A stretch of DNA of 64,000 bases from contig PKTM01000026.1 of NCBI GenBank assembly GCA_002869145.1, forward strand, positions 62,001 to 126,000, read 5' to 3'. The position numbers and the translations under genes are program-made. The DNA is from Denitrovibrio sp. (GTDB lineage: Bacteria > Chrysiogenota > Deferribacteres > Deferribacterales > Geovibrionaceae). Position 1 is the stretch's first letter. Every line of letters starts with the position of its first letter. Shown one piece after another: positions 28,659-39,163 of this stretch. Under the pieces are notes generated by a model. That model searched no databases. It saw only the letters and a list, made by a program, of their open reading frames with translations, and was not told the origin of the DNA.

Positions 28659-31600
28659 TTATCTAATCCTTGGTTTAATTTTTGGACGAATTATCTTAGG
28701 CTTCACTCTGGAGGCGATCCTAGCTTCCTTAGAGCTCTCCAGCACTGTAAAATCATCCAGCATCCAACCTCTAAACTTGTTAAAGCTCATATCAACAGTA
28801 TTAAATACAAACTGAACATATACAGTCTCTCCAGCATAGTCAGTAAGGTCAATAGTCTCTGTAGCCCACACAGGAGCTCTGTTGTATCCGCCTGAAGTAA
28901 AAGGTTTTGCATCCCTATTATCATCATTTGGGTCAATATAAGGGTTCAGCTTAGAAATGTTCACAAAATCAGTTCCATTTGTGGATACTTCCACTGCCAT
29001 AATATCATAGCCGAAACTGTTCGGGTTTACTGACTCTATCTCCCACCATGTTTTAAAGCTTAGAACTGGTGATTCTGCGCTTGAAAGATCGATAGCCGGT
29101 GAAGTTAGCCTGCCTCCGTAAAATGAATACTGGTAGTTATAATCAAACTCTGCTTCGGGGTCTGCATATGGAGCCTCAGTCTGGCTGTAATCTATGCTGG
29201 AATAATCTGTGCTGGAGTAATCTATGTTAGAATAATCGAAAAGAGTCGTTATATTCTCATATGATCCAGTAGCCTCTTCTCCAAACCAGTACGCATATGA
29301 ACCGCTGTAAGCAGCAGGCAGGAATGGAACATCAGTCTCCTCATCCGGAGCCAGAGCAACTTCTACACCTTCATCATAGAATGTGTTAGCAATAGTTTCC
29401 TCAGCAAGCTCCTGTCTGTGCCAGTAGTAAGTGGCAGTCCAACCCTTATCAGTCTCGAAATCATCACTGAAATATACAGTCTGAGTCTCTTCTTCTTCGG
29501 CAGTGTTTAAGATTATATTTACCTTTTTATCTTTACCCGACAGGAGTATTACGTCTGTAATAAGCTTGAGCTCGTACCCGTCTTTTGACGCCATTATCTC
29601 AAAATCAGTAATTTTCACATTACTTGGATCCAGCTTGCTTATATTACTTATACTGTATTTACCAAAACTGTCAGTTTGGGCAGATGCGAAAAAGCCGTTT
29701 GTCTGATCGCCTCCGGATATGCGAACAGAAACATCACTAATAGGGTTGCCTTCTTCGTCAGTTATCTTGCCGCTGACTGATGCTGTGTTGGCAAATTGCT
29801 CAGGAGTCATTTTCAGCTCAATATCTAAATCCTCTTGGGGCAATTCAGGGTTGTATTGTGGAACATTTATATTCATTGCAGCTTTTACAAACCCCTGCTT
29901 TAAACCAAAGAGCCTATAGTTGCCTGGTTCAAGAAACATTCCCACAAAGCTCTGATCATCTTCCGCTTCCGCTTCATCATCTATCTGAGGGACGCCAACT
30001 TTATTAATTTGAACCCTCACACCATTAAGGGCCTCAAGTGCTACATTGTTTTTCGGAGCCATGTTATAATATCTCACGAAGAAGTTATAATCTTTACTTA
30101 CACTTGCAGTGTTGTTTGTGTCATTGTTGCGCACTTCTGCATCCACATGAACTTTGTAAAGCGGATAATTATAATTAAGTCTTATTGTAAAGTCATTCTC
30201 ATGGTTCAAATGCCCTACATCTATCACATGCCAGTCATCATTTCCTCTCTGTCTGCCGTACGAAACGTAATCTATTGATGAAACATGGAAATTATTGTTT
30301 ATTGGGCTTACTGTTATATCAGCTGTCCCTTCAAATCTATCGGTAATCTCATGATCTATCCTTATGCGTTCATTGATCCTCTCCTGTGCCAAAGCAAGCG
30401 CAGCGCCGGCATTAAGCTTTGGGATGGCATGATTAATATCAGCGACTAAGTTGCCGTCCCATCTTTCATCACAGAATTCTGATGCAGAATCTATAAGTAT
30501 CTCTTTTACCTCAGCAGGTGTAAAATCTGGATTCAATGAATATATTAGAGACGCCACTCCTGTGACCACAGGTGAAGCAGCTGAGGTGCCGTTAAAAGCC
30601 CCCGAATAGTTGGTGCTGTATGGCCACCTGTCTGCAGTATAATATGTAGAGAACCCATCTACAATATTAGCAGGAGCCAGATATTCCGCAGGAGCACATA
30701 TATCAACACTTCTGCCATAGTTGCTATAAATGGCTAGTCTGCCATCTCCGAGATGTGCAGCTACAATAATAAGATTATCAAGAAAGCTATAATCCCCAAA
30801 ATCATTAATGTGCAAAGCACCGTTTCTTACAAGCGCATCGTCAGAATCATTACCAGCAGCCCATATATGAAGCACATTATCAAAGCTCTCCATTATAGCT
30901 CTATATACACTAGTGATTCTTAAAATAGGCCCTAAAGGAGAACTATCGATTTGAGTAAGCCCAGCTGGCAGCCATGAATTGTTCACTAAATTAACACTTT
31001 TCCCTCTGGTTGAGTATCTTAGTAAGTTTAGGTACTTGTGATAGTCAGAAATGGACTGGTATCTGTCGGAATATATACTGCTTGCAACGATATTACTTGC
31101 CCAGTTAATGCCTGCTGTACCTTTCTCGTTGTTTGCTATACCTGCTATTGTTCCAGAAACAGCAGTCCCGTGAGACAGGTCATTGTCAGAATACACTCTG
31201 TCTCCATCCATACCCAACAAAGCTATAAATTTACCTCTGAGGTCTTCGTGTTCAGGCACAAAGCCTACATCCGCTACCCCAATGAGTATGTCTTCTGATC
31301 CGGTTTCGACATCCCATGCCTTTAAAATATTTGCTGCGGCCTCTTCCAAATACCAATTAGAGCCTGCACTATCATAAAATGATTCATCGCCAAAATCGTT
31401 CACCAGAGTATCAAGAGCAATATCAACATCAGATCCGGTAAATGTTCTTTGGTAAACTGAATCTATGCCTACTTCATATTTAAGAGCTTCAATTTGTTCC
31501 AGCGCTGACGTGTCAGTTTCATCATATTGTACAAGTAAGCCTAAGACGTCATCCGACACAACAATACTCAGCAAATTGTAATCGTCTATTAAATCAGAAA

Positions 31601-32090
31601 GTTCCTGCACATTAAGTGACTTTGAATAAACCCAGCTTTGATTGGAAAATATGCCAGACATTTCACTTATATTCTGAGTACCATCATAGTTTTCAATTTT
31701 TGACTCATCAAACGGAAGAGGTTCATATGCTGTTAACTCTATTGTTTCAGAGCCGACACCAGACACGTCTACTTCTATCTTGTATTTACCTCTGACATCA
31801 GGAGTCATATTGACAGCTAAACCATCTTCCGACACATCTAGGACAGCTGATGAGCCAGATGGTAAGCCTGTAAGCTTCCATGAAACATCATAATTAATAT
31901 CACTAAAAGATAATGATATTTCTGAAGACCTGCCGACTGAAGGTGTATTGTTAACACTAACTTGCAATGGCTCAAGAGCTGTTTCTGTAGTAGTTTGAGA
32001 ATCTGACATATTATTAGTGGTGCTGCTGCCACCGCAAGAAACAGTTATAAAAATTAAAAAGACTGAGATTAGCTTTAATAAATATTTCAT
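28659..32090 (-). CDS. Subtilisin-like serine protease lipoprotein with C-terminal beta domains
   Basis: 1143 residues. Lipobox ITVSCGG (Cys19). A propeptide-like region precedes an S8 peptidase domain (about 250-570) with Asp274 (IGVADVGF), His307 (LSHGTAVSGT), the oxyanion Asn414 (AAGND) and Ser503 (GTSAASPVV). After the protease come a carboxypeptidase-regulatory-like fold (SGKITDEEGNPISDVSVRI) and a MAM/jelly-roll-like domain (FSDDFETDKGWT, LSFKTWWEIE, GWMLDDFTV) common in secreted bacterial proteases, and a short basic tail (PKIIRPKIKPRIR). A short SSTDYSSIDYS-type repeat lies near residue 960. Likely surface-anchored; substrate unknown. Confidence 0.88.
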   Translation of the reverse strand: MKYLLKLISVFLIFITVSCGGSSTTNNMSDSQTTTETALEPLQVSVNNTPSVGRSSEISLSFSDINYDVSWKLTGLPSGSSAVLDVSEDGLAVNMTPDVRGKYKIEVDVSGVGSETIELTAYEPLPFDESKIENYDGTQNISEMSGIFSNQSWVYSKSLNVQELSDLIDDYNLLSIVVSDDVLGLLVQYDETDTSALEQIEALKYEVGIDSVYQRTFTGSDVDIALDTLVNDFGDESFYDSAGSNWYLEEAAANILKAWDVETGSEDILIGVADVGFVPEHEDLRGKFIALLGMDGDRVYSDNDLSHGTAVSGTIAGIANNEKGTAGINWASNIVASSIYSDRYQSISDYHKYLNLLRYSTRGKSVNLVNNSWLPAGLTQIDSSPLGPILRITSVYRAIMESFDNVLHIWAAGNDSDDALVRNGALHINDFGDYSFLDNLIIVAAHLGDGRLAIYSNYGRSVDICAPAEYLAPANIVDGFSTYYTADRWPYSTNYSGAFNGTSAASPVVTGVASLIYSLNPDFTPAEVKEILIDSASEFCDERWDGNLVADINHAIPKLNAGAALALAQERINERIRIDHEITDRFEGTADITVSPINNNFHVSSIDYVSYGRQRGNDDWHVIDVGHLNHENDFTIRLNYNYPLYKVHVDAEVRNNDTNNTASVSKDYNFFVRYYNMAPKNNVALEALNGVRVQINKVGVPQIDDEAEAEDDQSFVGMFLEPGNYRLFGLKQGFVKAAMNINVPQYNPELPQEDLDIELKMTPEQFANTASVSGKITDEEGNPISDVSVRISGGDQTNGFFASAQTDSFGKYSISNISKLDPSNVKITDFEIMASKDGYELKLITDVILLSGKDKKVNIILNTAEEEETQTVYFSDDFETDKGWTATYYWHRQELAEETIANTFYDEGVEVALAPDEETDVPFLPAAYSGSYAYWFGEEATGSYENITTLFDYSNIDYSSTDYSSIDYSQTEAPYADPEAEFDYNYQYSFYGGRLTSPAIDLSSAESPVLSFKTWWEIESVNPNSFGYDIMAVEVSTNGTDFVNISKLNPYIDPNDDNRDAKPFTSGGYNRAPVWATETIDLTDYAGETVYVQFVFNTVDMSFNKFRGWMLDDFTVLESSKEARIASRVKPKIIRPKIKPRIR

Positions 32091-32294
32091 AATTTCACCA
32101 TTAAACTAAAAATAATATTAAAAAATAACATCTGGAATTAAGCATTTCAACCTATCTTGGGTAATTTGTCACTGGTAGAACTTAAGAAATCAATAATATC
32201 AAAAAGGATAATAGCTCATAAAGGCGGTGGATTGTGCTTTACAAATTCTTAATAATATTTATTATATTATTATTATTATTTTTCGAGCAACATA

Positions 32295-32888
32295 ATGCAT
32301 AAAAAATGTTTTAGAGATGGTTACAAAGAGATAGCAACCATTTACGCTGGCGAGTACATTAGTGCCAAATTGGAGCAAAGGATAGTTCTGCACACTTTGC
32401 TGGGCTCGTGTATTGCAGCCTGCCTTTATGATGAAAAGAACAGCATTTTTGGCATGAATCATTTTATGTTAACATGTGAAAACAGCACAGACCCGAGCTC
32501 AAAAACAGCCAAATATGGTGTCCATGCTATGGAGTTGCTTATTAACGACATGACATCCAAGGGCGCTTCCAGAAAAAATCTTAAAGCTAAGGTCTTTGGT
32601 GGAGCCTCCCCATTAAAAAGCATGAAAAGCTGTACTGTTGGGGGCGACAATATAAACTTCATAACAAACTTTCTAAAAGTAGAATCTATCCCCCTCGTGT
32701 CTTCCAGTGTAGGCGGCGAGCACGGCAGGGTTATTTATTTCACTCCGGAAGACTACACTGTCTATGTTAGAAAAGTTATTAGCACAAGCGCTGAGAAGCT
32801 AACTAAAGAACAAGCCAGCAAGTGGAATAAAGCTGTAAAATCTTATGAAAATAAGAATCTCCAGAAAAGTGAACTTTGGCATAAATAG
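32295..32888 (+). CDS. cheD: Chemoreceptor glutamine deamidase
   Basis: 197 residues. CheD signatures: LLGSCIAACLYD (catalytic Cys), GMNHFMLT (catalytic His) and the Thr-containing KVFGGASPL segment. The enzyme deamidates Gln to Glu on methyl-accepting receptors and modulates the CheC phosphatase. No other chemotaxis gene is adjacent, so this is an orphan copy. The start is at 32295; the upstream region has a long AT-repeat tract (TTATTATTATTATT) and only a weak ribosome site (CGAGCA). Confidence 0.85.
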   Translation: MHKKCFRDGYKEIATIYAGEYISAKLEQRIVLHTLLGSCIAACLYDEKNSIFGMNHFMLTCENSTDPSSKTAKYGVHAMELLINDMTSKGASRKNLKAKVFGGASPLKSMKSCTVGGDNINFITNFLKVESIPLVSSSVGGEHGRVIYFTPEDYTVYVRKVISTSAEKLTKEQASKWNKAVKSYENKNLQKSELWHK

Positions 32889-32940
32889 CTTAAACACACT
32901 CATAGAATCATACATAACGGGCTCTACTATCTCCGCAGAA

Positions 32941-34593
32941 TCAGAATTTAAATATTATAGTAAAACTGACGCCATCTTCTTCATTTTCGCACACCAGCTT
33001 ACCATTCATATTCTTTTCAATAATTATCTTGGACATATATAACCCTAAGCCAGTTCCTTTGCCTTATTCTTTTGTTGTAAAATAAGGATTAAATATATTT
33101 GGCATAACTTCGGCAGAGATTTGTTTCCCACAATTAAAAACACGAATTTTATACTCATTCATACCTACAGATATAAAAACACCAATTTTTTTCTTTACGC
33201 TATTATCATTTGAAGAGGCTTCGAGAATTGCATCTTTGGCGTTACTTATCAGATTAAAATATACTTGTATAAGCTCGTTGGGGTAACCAAATATACTATA
33301 TTTTTCTTTATCACAGTATTTTGACGAAAAATATTCAGTACATTCAAAATTATTATTAGAGCAATCACATCTGAAAAATATCTCTATTCCATTATTATCA
33401 AGCTGAGCTTTTATTAAATCTGTTGCTGAAAGTATCTCTTTAACAATCGAATACCAGACTTTTTGTTTATTTGGTGAGAAAAAGTTCCTGAAATCATCTA
33501 TTGTCTCAGACATATGCTTAACCATCTCGGTAAGCTGTCCAGCCAAATAGTCGTACTCAACATCAAAATCATGTCCATGGTATATTTCTTTCATCATCTG
33601 CGAGGTTAGTGTTATATTGTTGAGAGGTTGTCTCCATTGATGTGCTATTGCGTTAATCATCTGCCCCATATCAATAAACTTTTTTTGTTCAAATATGGTT
33701 TTCTCATGCATTTGTCGTTTCTCGATTTCCTCATTTACTCTTTCTTCCAGATGCTTATTAATATTATCAAGTTCTTGCTCTGCTTTTTTAAGGAAAGATA
33801 CATCAGTCCCAGTACTCATGAAATATTCCCCAAACGGGACACTGGTCATGTGAAGATTTTCATCCGTTGGTTGAAAATACGCTTCCCATGTGTATGGTTT
33901 GCCTTCTGAAAAAATTTTTTCTACAATAGGCATGAACTGCTCTGTTGCATTGTGTGAGAAGATATCATCAGTGGTTTTACCAATAACTTCAGAAAGGGTT
34001 TTGCCCCATGCTTTGAGAGCGGCAGGATTTGCATTTACCAATCTCCAGGTCTTAATATAACCTTGCTCGTCTCGAACAAGTTTCCATAAATGCACCTCGT
34101 GCATCGTATTCTCAAATAAACTCCGATATTTATCAAGATCTACTTTAAGTGCGCTAACATCCATAAATGTTGTAACTATTTGGTTAATCAGACCTTTCTC
34201 GTCAAGTTTGGGAACAGATGTGACAGAGGCCCAAATCGGATCGTCTTTGTCGCTTCGCTCAATAGCAAAAACTAAATTGTAGACTGGTTTTTTTGTAGCA
34301 ATAACCTGCGAAACAGGATATTCCTCAACAGGCAGTGCACTGCCATCCTCCCGTGAAAACTTCCAAACGGGGTCAACCAACTCTTTCCCAATCATCTGCT
34401 TACATGTCAGACCAAGCATTGTTTGCGCTGCCGTGTTGCTGTTGATTACCGTTCCATCCGCTCCATGAACCACTATCCCTGCTTGAATGTTTTCCATCAA
34501 CCCTTCAGTACTGGTCTTTTCTTGAAGTGTTTTATATGCTTCCAGCTCGCGAACCCGCTGTTCCAGTTCTTCATAAGATAATTTTTTAGACAT
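32941..34593 (-). pseudogene. PAS-domain histidine kinase, interrupted by in-frame TAA at 33064
   Basis: Full frame about 550 codons. An N-terminal coiled segment (KKLSYEELEQRVRELEAYK) leads into PAS domains (from about residue 28 and 155), a coiled coil (HLEERVNEEIEKRQMHE) and a phosphoacceptor region INAIAHQWRQPLNNITL. The ATP domain has the N box NLISNAKDAI, then NPYFTTKE; the next codon is TAA (33064-33066) and the same frame continues GKGTGLGLYMSKIII to a stop at 32941. Homologues read TTKEEGKGTGLGL, so one Glu codon (GAA to TAA) explains it. The truncated product lacks the G2 box and should not bind ATP normally. No dedicated regulator is adjacent. Confidence 0.85.
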
Positions 34594-34722
34594 AAAAACT
34601 CCTTAGAGAGTATGGAATTAACAAGAAAACTACTCACACTTTAAGAAAGATGCCCCAAAGTCACTCACAAGTAAAGCTATACTTTTCACTTTCAGTTTGA
34701 CTAATGTCGAATACAGGTCCAG

Positions 34723-34941
34723 TTATAAAGACTGACAAGCACTGCTTATAGATGATTTTTTCTTTGCCTGTATGCTGGTCGATATCACAACACTTGTGTT
34801 ATCTAAACGAGGAGCGAAAATCATATAACTTTTTCTCCTCGCTTCACCTTTCTGCCAAGTTTGTTCCACTTCTTCATACCTGCTACATGTGAAGCATGTT
34901 ATACATGTTATTGTAAGCAAATATATCTTCATTTTTTTCAT
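34723..34941 (-). CDS. Possible small lipoprotein
   Basis: 72 residues: a charged start (MKKMKIYLL), a hydrophobic stretch and Cys residues at ITCITCFTCS that could act as a lipobox, then a polar tail with no recognised motif. The start has only a weak ribosome site and codon support is slight. It may be a real short exported protein or chance; no family recognised. Confidence 0.35.
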   Translation of the reverse strand: MKKMKIYLLTITCITCFTCSRYEEVEQTWQKGEARRKSYMIFAPRLDNTSVVISTSIQAKKKSSISSACQSL

Positions 34942-35376
34942 AAAATATACCTCACAGCACCATTATGCGGTTCTCTTGTGCACATTCACCAAGACAATTA
35001 TGTTTGTTTATAGGTTTAATATGGTGCTTGTGAGTAACTATGAAGAATCAATCTCTGATTGGCGTCCTGTTGAATAAGCTAATGGTATTCAAAGAATGAT
35101 GTTTAGATTTAGACAGTATTCAAAATATAAATTTGTTACATAAGGCTTTATCGGTCTAGTGCTACCATACTAAGGTTATCATTTGGTAAATTTCTTTTGA
35201 TAGAAAATAGTTGTTGTTAAGTAACAACACATTATAAACTAGTTATAAAAAAACACTTGTAGGACATCATACAATATGGTAATAGTACATATAGTTGATT
35301 ATTTAGGATATTAGCATTTAACTGGAGCGCAAATTTCCGTTTATCAGCGAAATTATTTTCTAAGTGGAGGTTGTCA
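34942..35376. other. Intergenic region upstream of the TRAP/amidohydrolase cassette
   Basis: 435 bp, AT-rich, with no supported gene. It should hold the promoter of the 35377-39155 operon and contains the operator candidate at 35263. A GTGGAGG ribosome site lies just before 35377. Confidence 0.5.
35256..35275. promoter_or_regulatory. Candidate operator for the FadR-type regulator (cassette side)
   Basis: CTTGTAGGACATCATACAAT contains TTGTA / TACAA as an inverted repeat and the 13-mer GACATCATACAAT, which recurs exactly upstream of the regulator gene (40949). It lies about 100 bp before the amidohydrolase start. Binding is inferred, not shown. Confidence 0.5.
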
Positions 35377-36258
35377 ATGTTGAAGAGTAATTACCAATTA
35401 GCCCCAGCGTGCGCCGGTCCTGATCCGCACACAAAAGTTCCAGTTCTAAAAGCGCCGAAAGGCTCTTGTGACTGCCATTCGCATATTCTGGGACCGCTTG
35501 ATAAATATCCTTATGTTGAAAACAGATCCTACACACCACCGGTTGCTTCGTATGAAGACTACACAAAAATGCTCGGAATTCTTGGTATAGACAGAGCAGT
35601 CGTTGTTCATCCATCAGTTTATGGTATAGATAACAGAGTTACTTTAGAAGCTGTCAAAAGGGGTGGGGATAACTTTAGAGGTGTTGTCGTTGTTGATGAA
35701 AACATTACACCTGACGAAATCGAGTCTATGAATGAGATCGGCATTAGGGGTGTTAGAGTAAATTTATTGTTTGACGGCGGTGTTGAAGTCTCTGTTCTGG
35801 ATAAAATAGTAAAACTCATTGAGCCATTCGGGTGGCATGTGCAGTTGCTTATAGATGTGTCTGTTTTCGAGCCTTTTGAATGTTTGATGAATCTGCCGGT
35901 TGATGTTGTTTTTGATCATATGGGGCATATGCATGTTTCTAAAGGTTTGAATAATCCCGGTTTCCGGAAGATGGTTAAGATGATTGCTGAAGGCAGGGCA
36001 TGGGCAAAGCTTTCAGGCGCATATAGAATCTCTGAATTGGACAGACATCCTTTTGAGGATACTGATATATTTGCAAAAACAATTATCGAAGCAAATGAAG
36101 ACAGAGTTGTGTGGGCAACAGACTGGCCGCATCCGAGTGTTGAAATAGATATGCAGAATGACGGTGATCTTCTTGATATATTATTAAGATGGGCTCCTGA
36201 TGAAAATCTCAGGAAAAAGATACTTGTTGATAACCCGGCTAAACTTTACGGATTTTAA
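35377..36258 (+). CDS. LigI-like amidohydrolase (2-pyrone-4,6-dicarboxylate hydrolase family)
   Basis: 293 residues from ATG 35377 (GTGGAGG upstream). Amidohydrolase TIM barrel: the HxH site is in CDCHSHILGP, then VVHPSVYG, FDHMGHM and the C-terminal Asp in WATDWPHP. These match the PDC hydrolase/LigI branch, where lactones are opened, often without a tightly bound metal. It lies 54 bp before a TRAP transporter and shares a nearly parallel sequence with the C-terminal half of the fusion at 39258. The likely role is lactone or dicarboxylate breakdown of the imported substrate; the exact substrate is not known. Confidence 0.85.
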   Translation: MLKSNYQLAPACAGPDPHTKVPVLKAPKGSCDCHSHILGPLDKYPYVENRSYTPPVASYEDYTKMLGILGIDRAVVVHPSVYGIDNRVTLEAVKRGGDNFRGVVVVDENITPDEIESMNEIGIRGVRVNLLFDGGVEVSVLDKIVKLIEPFGWHVQLLIDVSVFEPFECLMNLPVDVVFDHMGHMHVSKGLNNPGFRKMVKMIAEGRAWAKLSGAYRISELDRHPFEDTDIFAKTIIEANEDRVVWATDWPHPSVEIDMQNDGDLLDILLRWAPDENLRKKILVDNPAKLYGF

Positions 36259-36312
36259 ATACAAATAACAATTGTTTTAATAAGTTTCACAATAAACTAG
36301 GAGGAAACTAAA

Positions 36313-37326
36313 ATGAAAAGAAATTTAAAATTATTTGCATCACTGGCAGTTGTATGTTTATTACTTATGGCGGCTACTGTGACTCCAGCAATGGCTGAAG
36401 CAAAAAAACTTAAGCTGGGCTTCGTTACAGCAGCAAACGAAAAAGACCCGTACTACATCGTTTCAAAAAAATATGCCGACTTAATTAACGAATACACTGA
36501 CGGACGTTACACAGTCGATTTATTCGGCAGTGCACAGCTTGGCGGTGACTCTTCAATGATAAAGAACCTGACAATGGGAACAATGGATATCGGTGTTATT
36601 ACTAATGCACCTGTAGGTTCTTTCATAAACTCTTTTATGGTACTCGATCTGCCATTCATGTTCCCGTCAGCTGATGTTGCCCATAAAGTGCTTGATGGAG
36701 AAGCCGGCCAGATGCTTCTGGAAAAACTTGATAAAATCTCTATAAAAGGTCTCGCTTTCGCAGAAGGTGGTTTCAGGCATATGATAAACAATGTCAGACC
36801 GGTCAATACTCCTGAAGATTTAAAAGGTGTAAAATACCGTGTTATGAAGACCCCTGTTTATATCGGAATGTTCAAAAGCCTCGGCGCCAATGCGGTACCA
36901 ATGCCATGGGGTGAGGTTTTCTCAGCTGTTCAGCAGAATGTTGTTGATGGACTTGAGATACCTGTTCCGGTTATATATGCTAACAAATACTTTGAGGTTA
37001 CAAAACATCTCTCACTTACAGGACACACATACTCACCGCTTGTAATGATGATGTCTTCAAGAACATGGAACAAGCTTTCAAAAGCTGATCAGGAAATATT
37101 CCAGAAAGCAGCTATTGAAGCTGCAAGATATGAGCGTAAAGAAATCGCTAAGATTATCGATGCTATTCTTGTTGATCTTAAAACTGAAGGGATGGCAATT
37201 AACGAAATCGAAAACAAGCAGCCTTTCATGGACGGCGTTAGTCCTATGTACAAGGAATTTGAAGGAAAAATAGGATATGATGTACTTAACTCTTTCCTTG
37301 AGGCAAGAGATAAATATACCAAATAA
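36313..37326 (+). CDS. dctP: TRAP transporter substrate-binding protein
   Basis: 337 residues with a signal peptide (LKLFASLAVVCLLLMAATVTPAMA). DctP/TAXI-like fold with DctP motifs: KLGFVTAANEKDPYY, GGDSSMIKNLTMGTMDIGV, the conserved Arg in VKYRVMKTPVY and NVVDGLEIPVPV. It captures a carboxylate in the periplasm and hands it to DctQM. Strong AGGAGG site. A stem-loop follows the gene, so it is probably made in excess of the membrane subunits. Confidence 0.93.
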   Translation: MKRNLKLFASLAVVCLLLMAATVTPAMAEAKKLKLGFVTAANEKDPYYIVSKKYADLINEYTDGRYTVDLFGSAQLGGDSSMIKNLTMGTMDIGVITNAPVGSFINSFMVLDLPFMFPSADVAHKVLDGEAGQMLLEKLDKISIKGLAFAEGGFRHMINNVRPVNTPEDLKGVKYRVMKTPVYIGMFKSLGANAVPMPWGEVFSAVQQNVVDGLEIPVPVIYANKYFEVTKHLSLTGHTYSPLVMMMSSRTWNKLSKADQEIFQKAAIEAARYERKEIAKIIDAILVDLKTEGMAINEIENKQPFMDGVSPMYKEFEGKIGYDVLNSFLEARDKYTK

Positions 37327-37335
37327 TATCTTCGA

Positions 37336-37357
37336 ATAGGGGCTGCAAAGCCCCTAT
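37336..37357 (+). terminator. Intra-operon attenuating stem-loop
   Basis: ATAGGGGCT / AGCCCCTAT with loop GCAA, followed by TCTGTTTTA. It lies between dctP and dctQ and would lower expression of the membrane subunits relative to the binding protein. Confidence 0.75.
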
Positions 37358-37383
37358 CTGTTTTAAAGCTTTGAGGGTATGAT

Positions 37384-37866
37384 ATGAAAATTTTTAAAAC
37401 TTGGTTAGACAAGATTCTCATGGCGATCCTGGTAGCACTGGCTTTTGCTTTGATTATTATAATAGGTCTTGCAGTATTTTACAGATACGTATTAGGGGCT
37501 GCACTTTCGTGGCCTGAAGAAGTGGCAGGTATTATATTCGTATGGTACACACTTTTAGGGATTGTCGTTCTTGCAGGTACAAAATCTCATATAGCTTTTG
37601 ATTTTGTTGAAAAAAGTACGCCTCCGATAGTTGGCTATATAGTCCGTTTTATTTCCCAAGCCTCTATTCTTGTGTACGGCGGCGTTATGGTAGTTTACGG
37701 TTGGGAATATTTTCAGCTGTTTCCCGGTGAAACAACCGCAGCTTCCGGCATAAATATGGGATGGCTTAAAATTTCTATACCGGTTGCCGGTGCCTTATTG
37801 GTTATTAACATGTTTTTAAACTTAATGATTAAACCGGACAGCGATGAAAACGAGGTGCTTGTATGA
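37384..37866 (+). CDS. dctQ: TRAP transporter small permease
   Basis: 160 residues with four helices, e.g. MAILVALAFALIIIIGLAVF and FRYVLG-like YRYVLGAALSWPEEVAG, the typical DctQ motif, then IVVLAGTKSHIAFDFVE. It forms the membrane complex with DctM, whose start overlaps its end by 4 bp (ATGA type). It couples substrate uptake to a sodium or proton gradient. Confidence 0.92.
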   Translation: MKIFKTWLDKILMAILVALAFALIIIIGLAVFYRYVLGAALSWPEEVAGIIFVWYTLLGIVVLAGTKSHIAFDFVEKSTPPIVGYIVRFISQASILVYGGVMVVYGWEYFQLFPGETTAASGINMGWLKISIPVAGALLVINMFLNLMIKPDSDENEVLV

Positions 37867-39155
37867 CTTCAGGTGTAGTAGCTTTAATCCTTTTCGGCTC
37901 TTTTATTTTTCTTGTTGTTCTTGGAGTACCTATAGGGTTCGCATTGGGACTGGCCGGTGTACTCGGTCTTGTTCTTATGGATGTTACATTTATGATGTTT
38001 TCACAAACATTAATATCAGGTATAGATAATTTCGCATTACTTGCGATACCATTTTTCGTCTTGCTCGGCTCAATTTTGTCCAAAAGTCAAATGTCCAAGT
38101 CCCTGGTAGAGCTTGCCGATGAGCTGATAGGGTTTCTTCCCGGAGGCCTTGCTGTCGGAACGATCTTATCATCAATGCTTTTTGCAACTGCATCCGGTTC
38201 AGGGCCAGCCACTGTAGCATCAATCGGGTCCATAACAATACCTGAAATGGAAAAAAGAGGCTACCCCCGTTCATTTTCAATGGGTGTTGCAGCTTCCGCC
38301 GGTGCTTTGGGGCCGATAATTCCACCCAGTATCCCGCTTATCATCTACGGAGTTGTTGCAAGTGAATCTATTCTGAAACTGTTCCTTGCAGGTCTTGGAT
38401 GCGGGCTTCTGTTTGCACTTTTGATGATGATATATGCTGTAATAAGGGCTTATAGAGAAAAAATCCCAAGAAGTGGAAATCTCCCTTCTTTTAAAAGGCT
38501 TGCAAATCTTGTGTGGAATGCAAAATATGCGCTCGGTGCTCCCACTCTTGTACTTGGAGGGATTTATTCAGGCGTGTTCACTCCGACTGAGGCGGGAGCT
38601 TTAGGTTGCCTGTATGTACTTATTATCGGATTTTTTGTTCAAAGAACATTAACTTTCAAATCAGTTTATGAGTGTATTGCAGAAGGTACAAAGAACTCTG
38701 CCATGATCATGTTTGTTATAGCAAGTGCGTATCTCATGGTTTGGTTAATGGCCTCTGCACAGATACCGGCAATTGCGGCAGAAGCTATCTCAGGTATTTC
38801 TGCTAATAAAATTGTTTTCTTACTTCTGGTCAACCTACTATTTCTGTTTATAGGCTCTATCCTTGATACACCTGCAGCAATAGTTATAATTGTTCCAATA
38901 CTGGAGCCGATTGCAGTTAATTTTGGTATAGACCCTATCCATTTCGGTGCTGTTATCGTGGTCAACTTTGTTATCGGATACATTACTGCGCCTTTCGGCT
39001 ATAACCTTTTTGTTGTAAAGACTATAACTGGAAGGGGGATGGGCGAGGTCAGTTTGTCTGTATTGCCGTTCCTTGTGATATGTCTGTTCGGTCTGCTGTT
39101 AGTAACATTTATTCCGCAGATATCGCTCTTTTTTCCAGAACTGTTGATGAAGTAA
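37863..39155 (+). CDS. dctM: TRAP transporter large permease
   Basis: 430 residues, 11-12 helices, DctM family: FLVVLGVPIGFALGLAG, the segment FFVLLGSILSKSQMSK, GSGPATVASIGSITIPEMEKRGY and SAGALGPIIPPSIPLIIYG, then FTPTEAGALGCLYVL. These are family-wide transport motifs. It is the last gene of the TRAP operon and faces the fused regulator gene. Confidence 0.94.
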   Translation: MTSGVVALILFGSFIFLVVLGVPIGFALGLAGVLGLVLMDVTFMMFSQTLISGIDNFALLAIPFFVLLGSILSKSQMSKSLVELADELIGFLPGGLAVGTILSSMLFATASGSGPATVASIGSITIPEMEKRGYPRSFSMGVAASAGALGPIIPPSIPLIIYGVVASESILKLFLAGLGCGLLFALLMMIYAVIRAYREKIPRSGNLPSFKRLANLVWNAKYALGAPTLVLGGIYSGVFTPTEAGALGCLYVLIIGFFVQRTLTFKSVYECIAEGTKNSAMIMFVIASAYLMVWLMASAQIPAIAAEAISGISANKIVFLLLVNLLFLFIGSILDTPAAIVIIVPILEPIAVNFGIDPIHFGAVIVVNFVIGYITAPFGYNLFVVKTITGRGMGEVSLSVLPFLVICLFGLLLVTFIPQISLFFPELLMK

Positions 39156-39163
39156 ATAATTTA

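Noticed and set aside
32220-32290. TTATTATTATTATT tract upstream of cheD as a functional repeat array
   Set aside because: It is a short low-complexity AT stretch with no conserved spacer-repeat order; no CRISPR or phase-variation mechanism could be supported.
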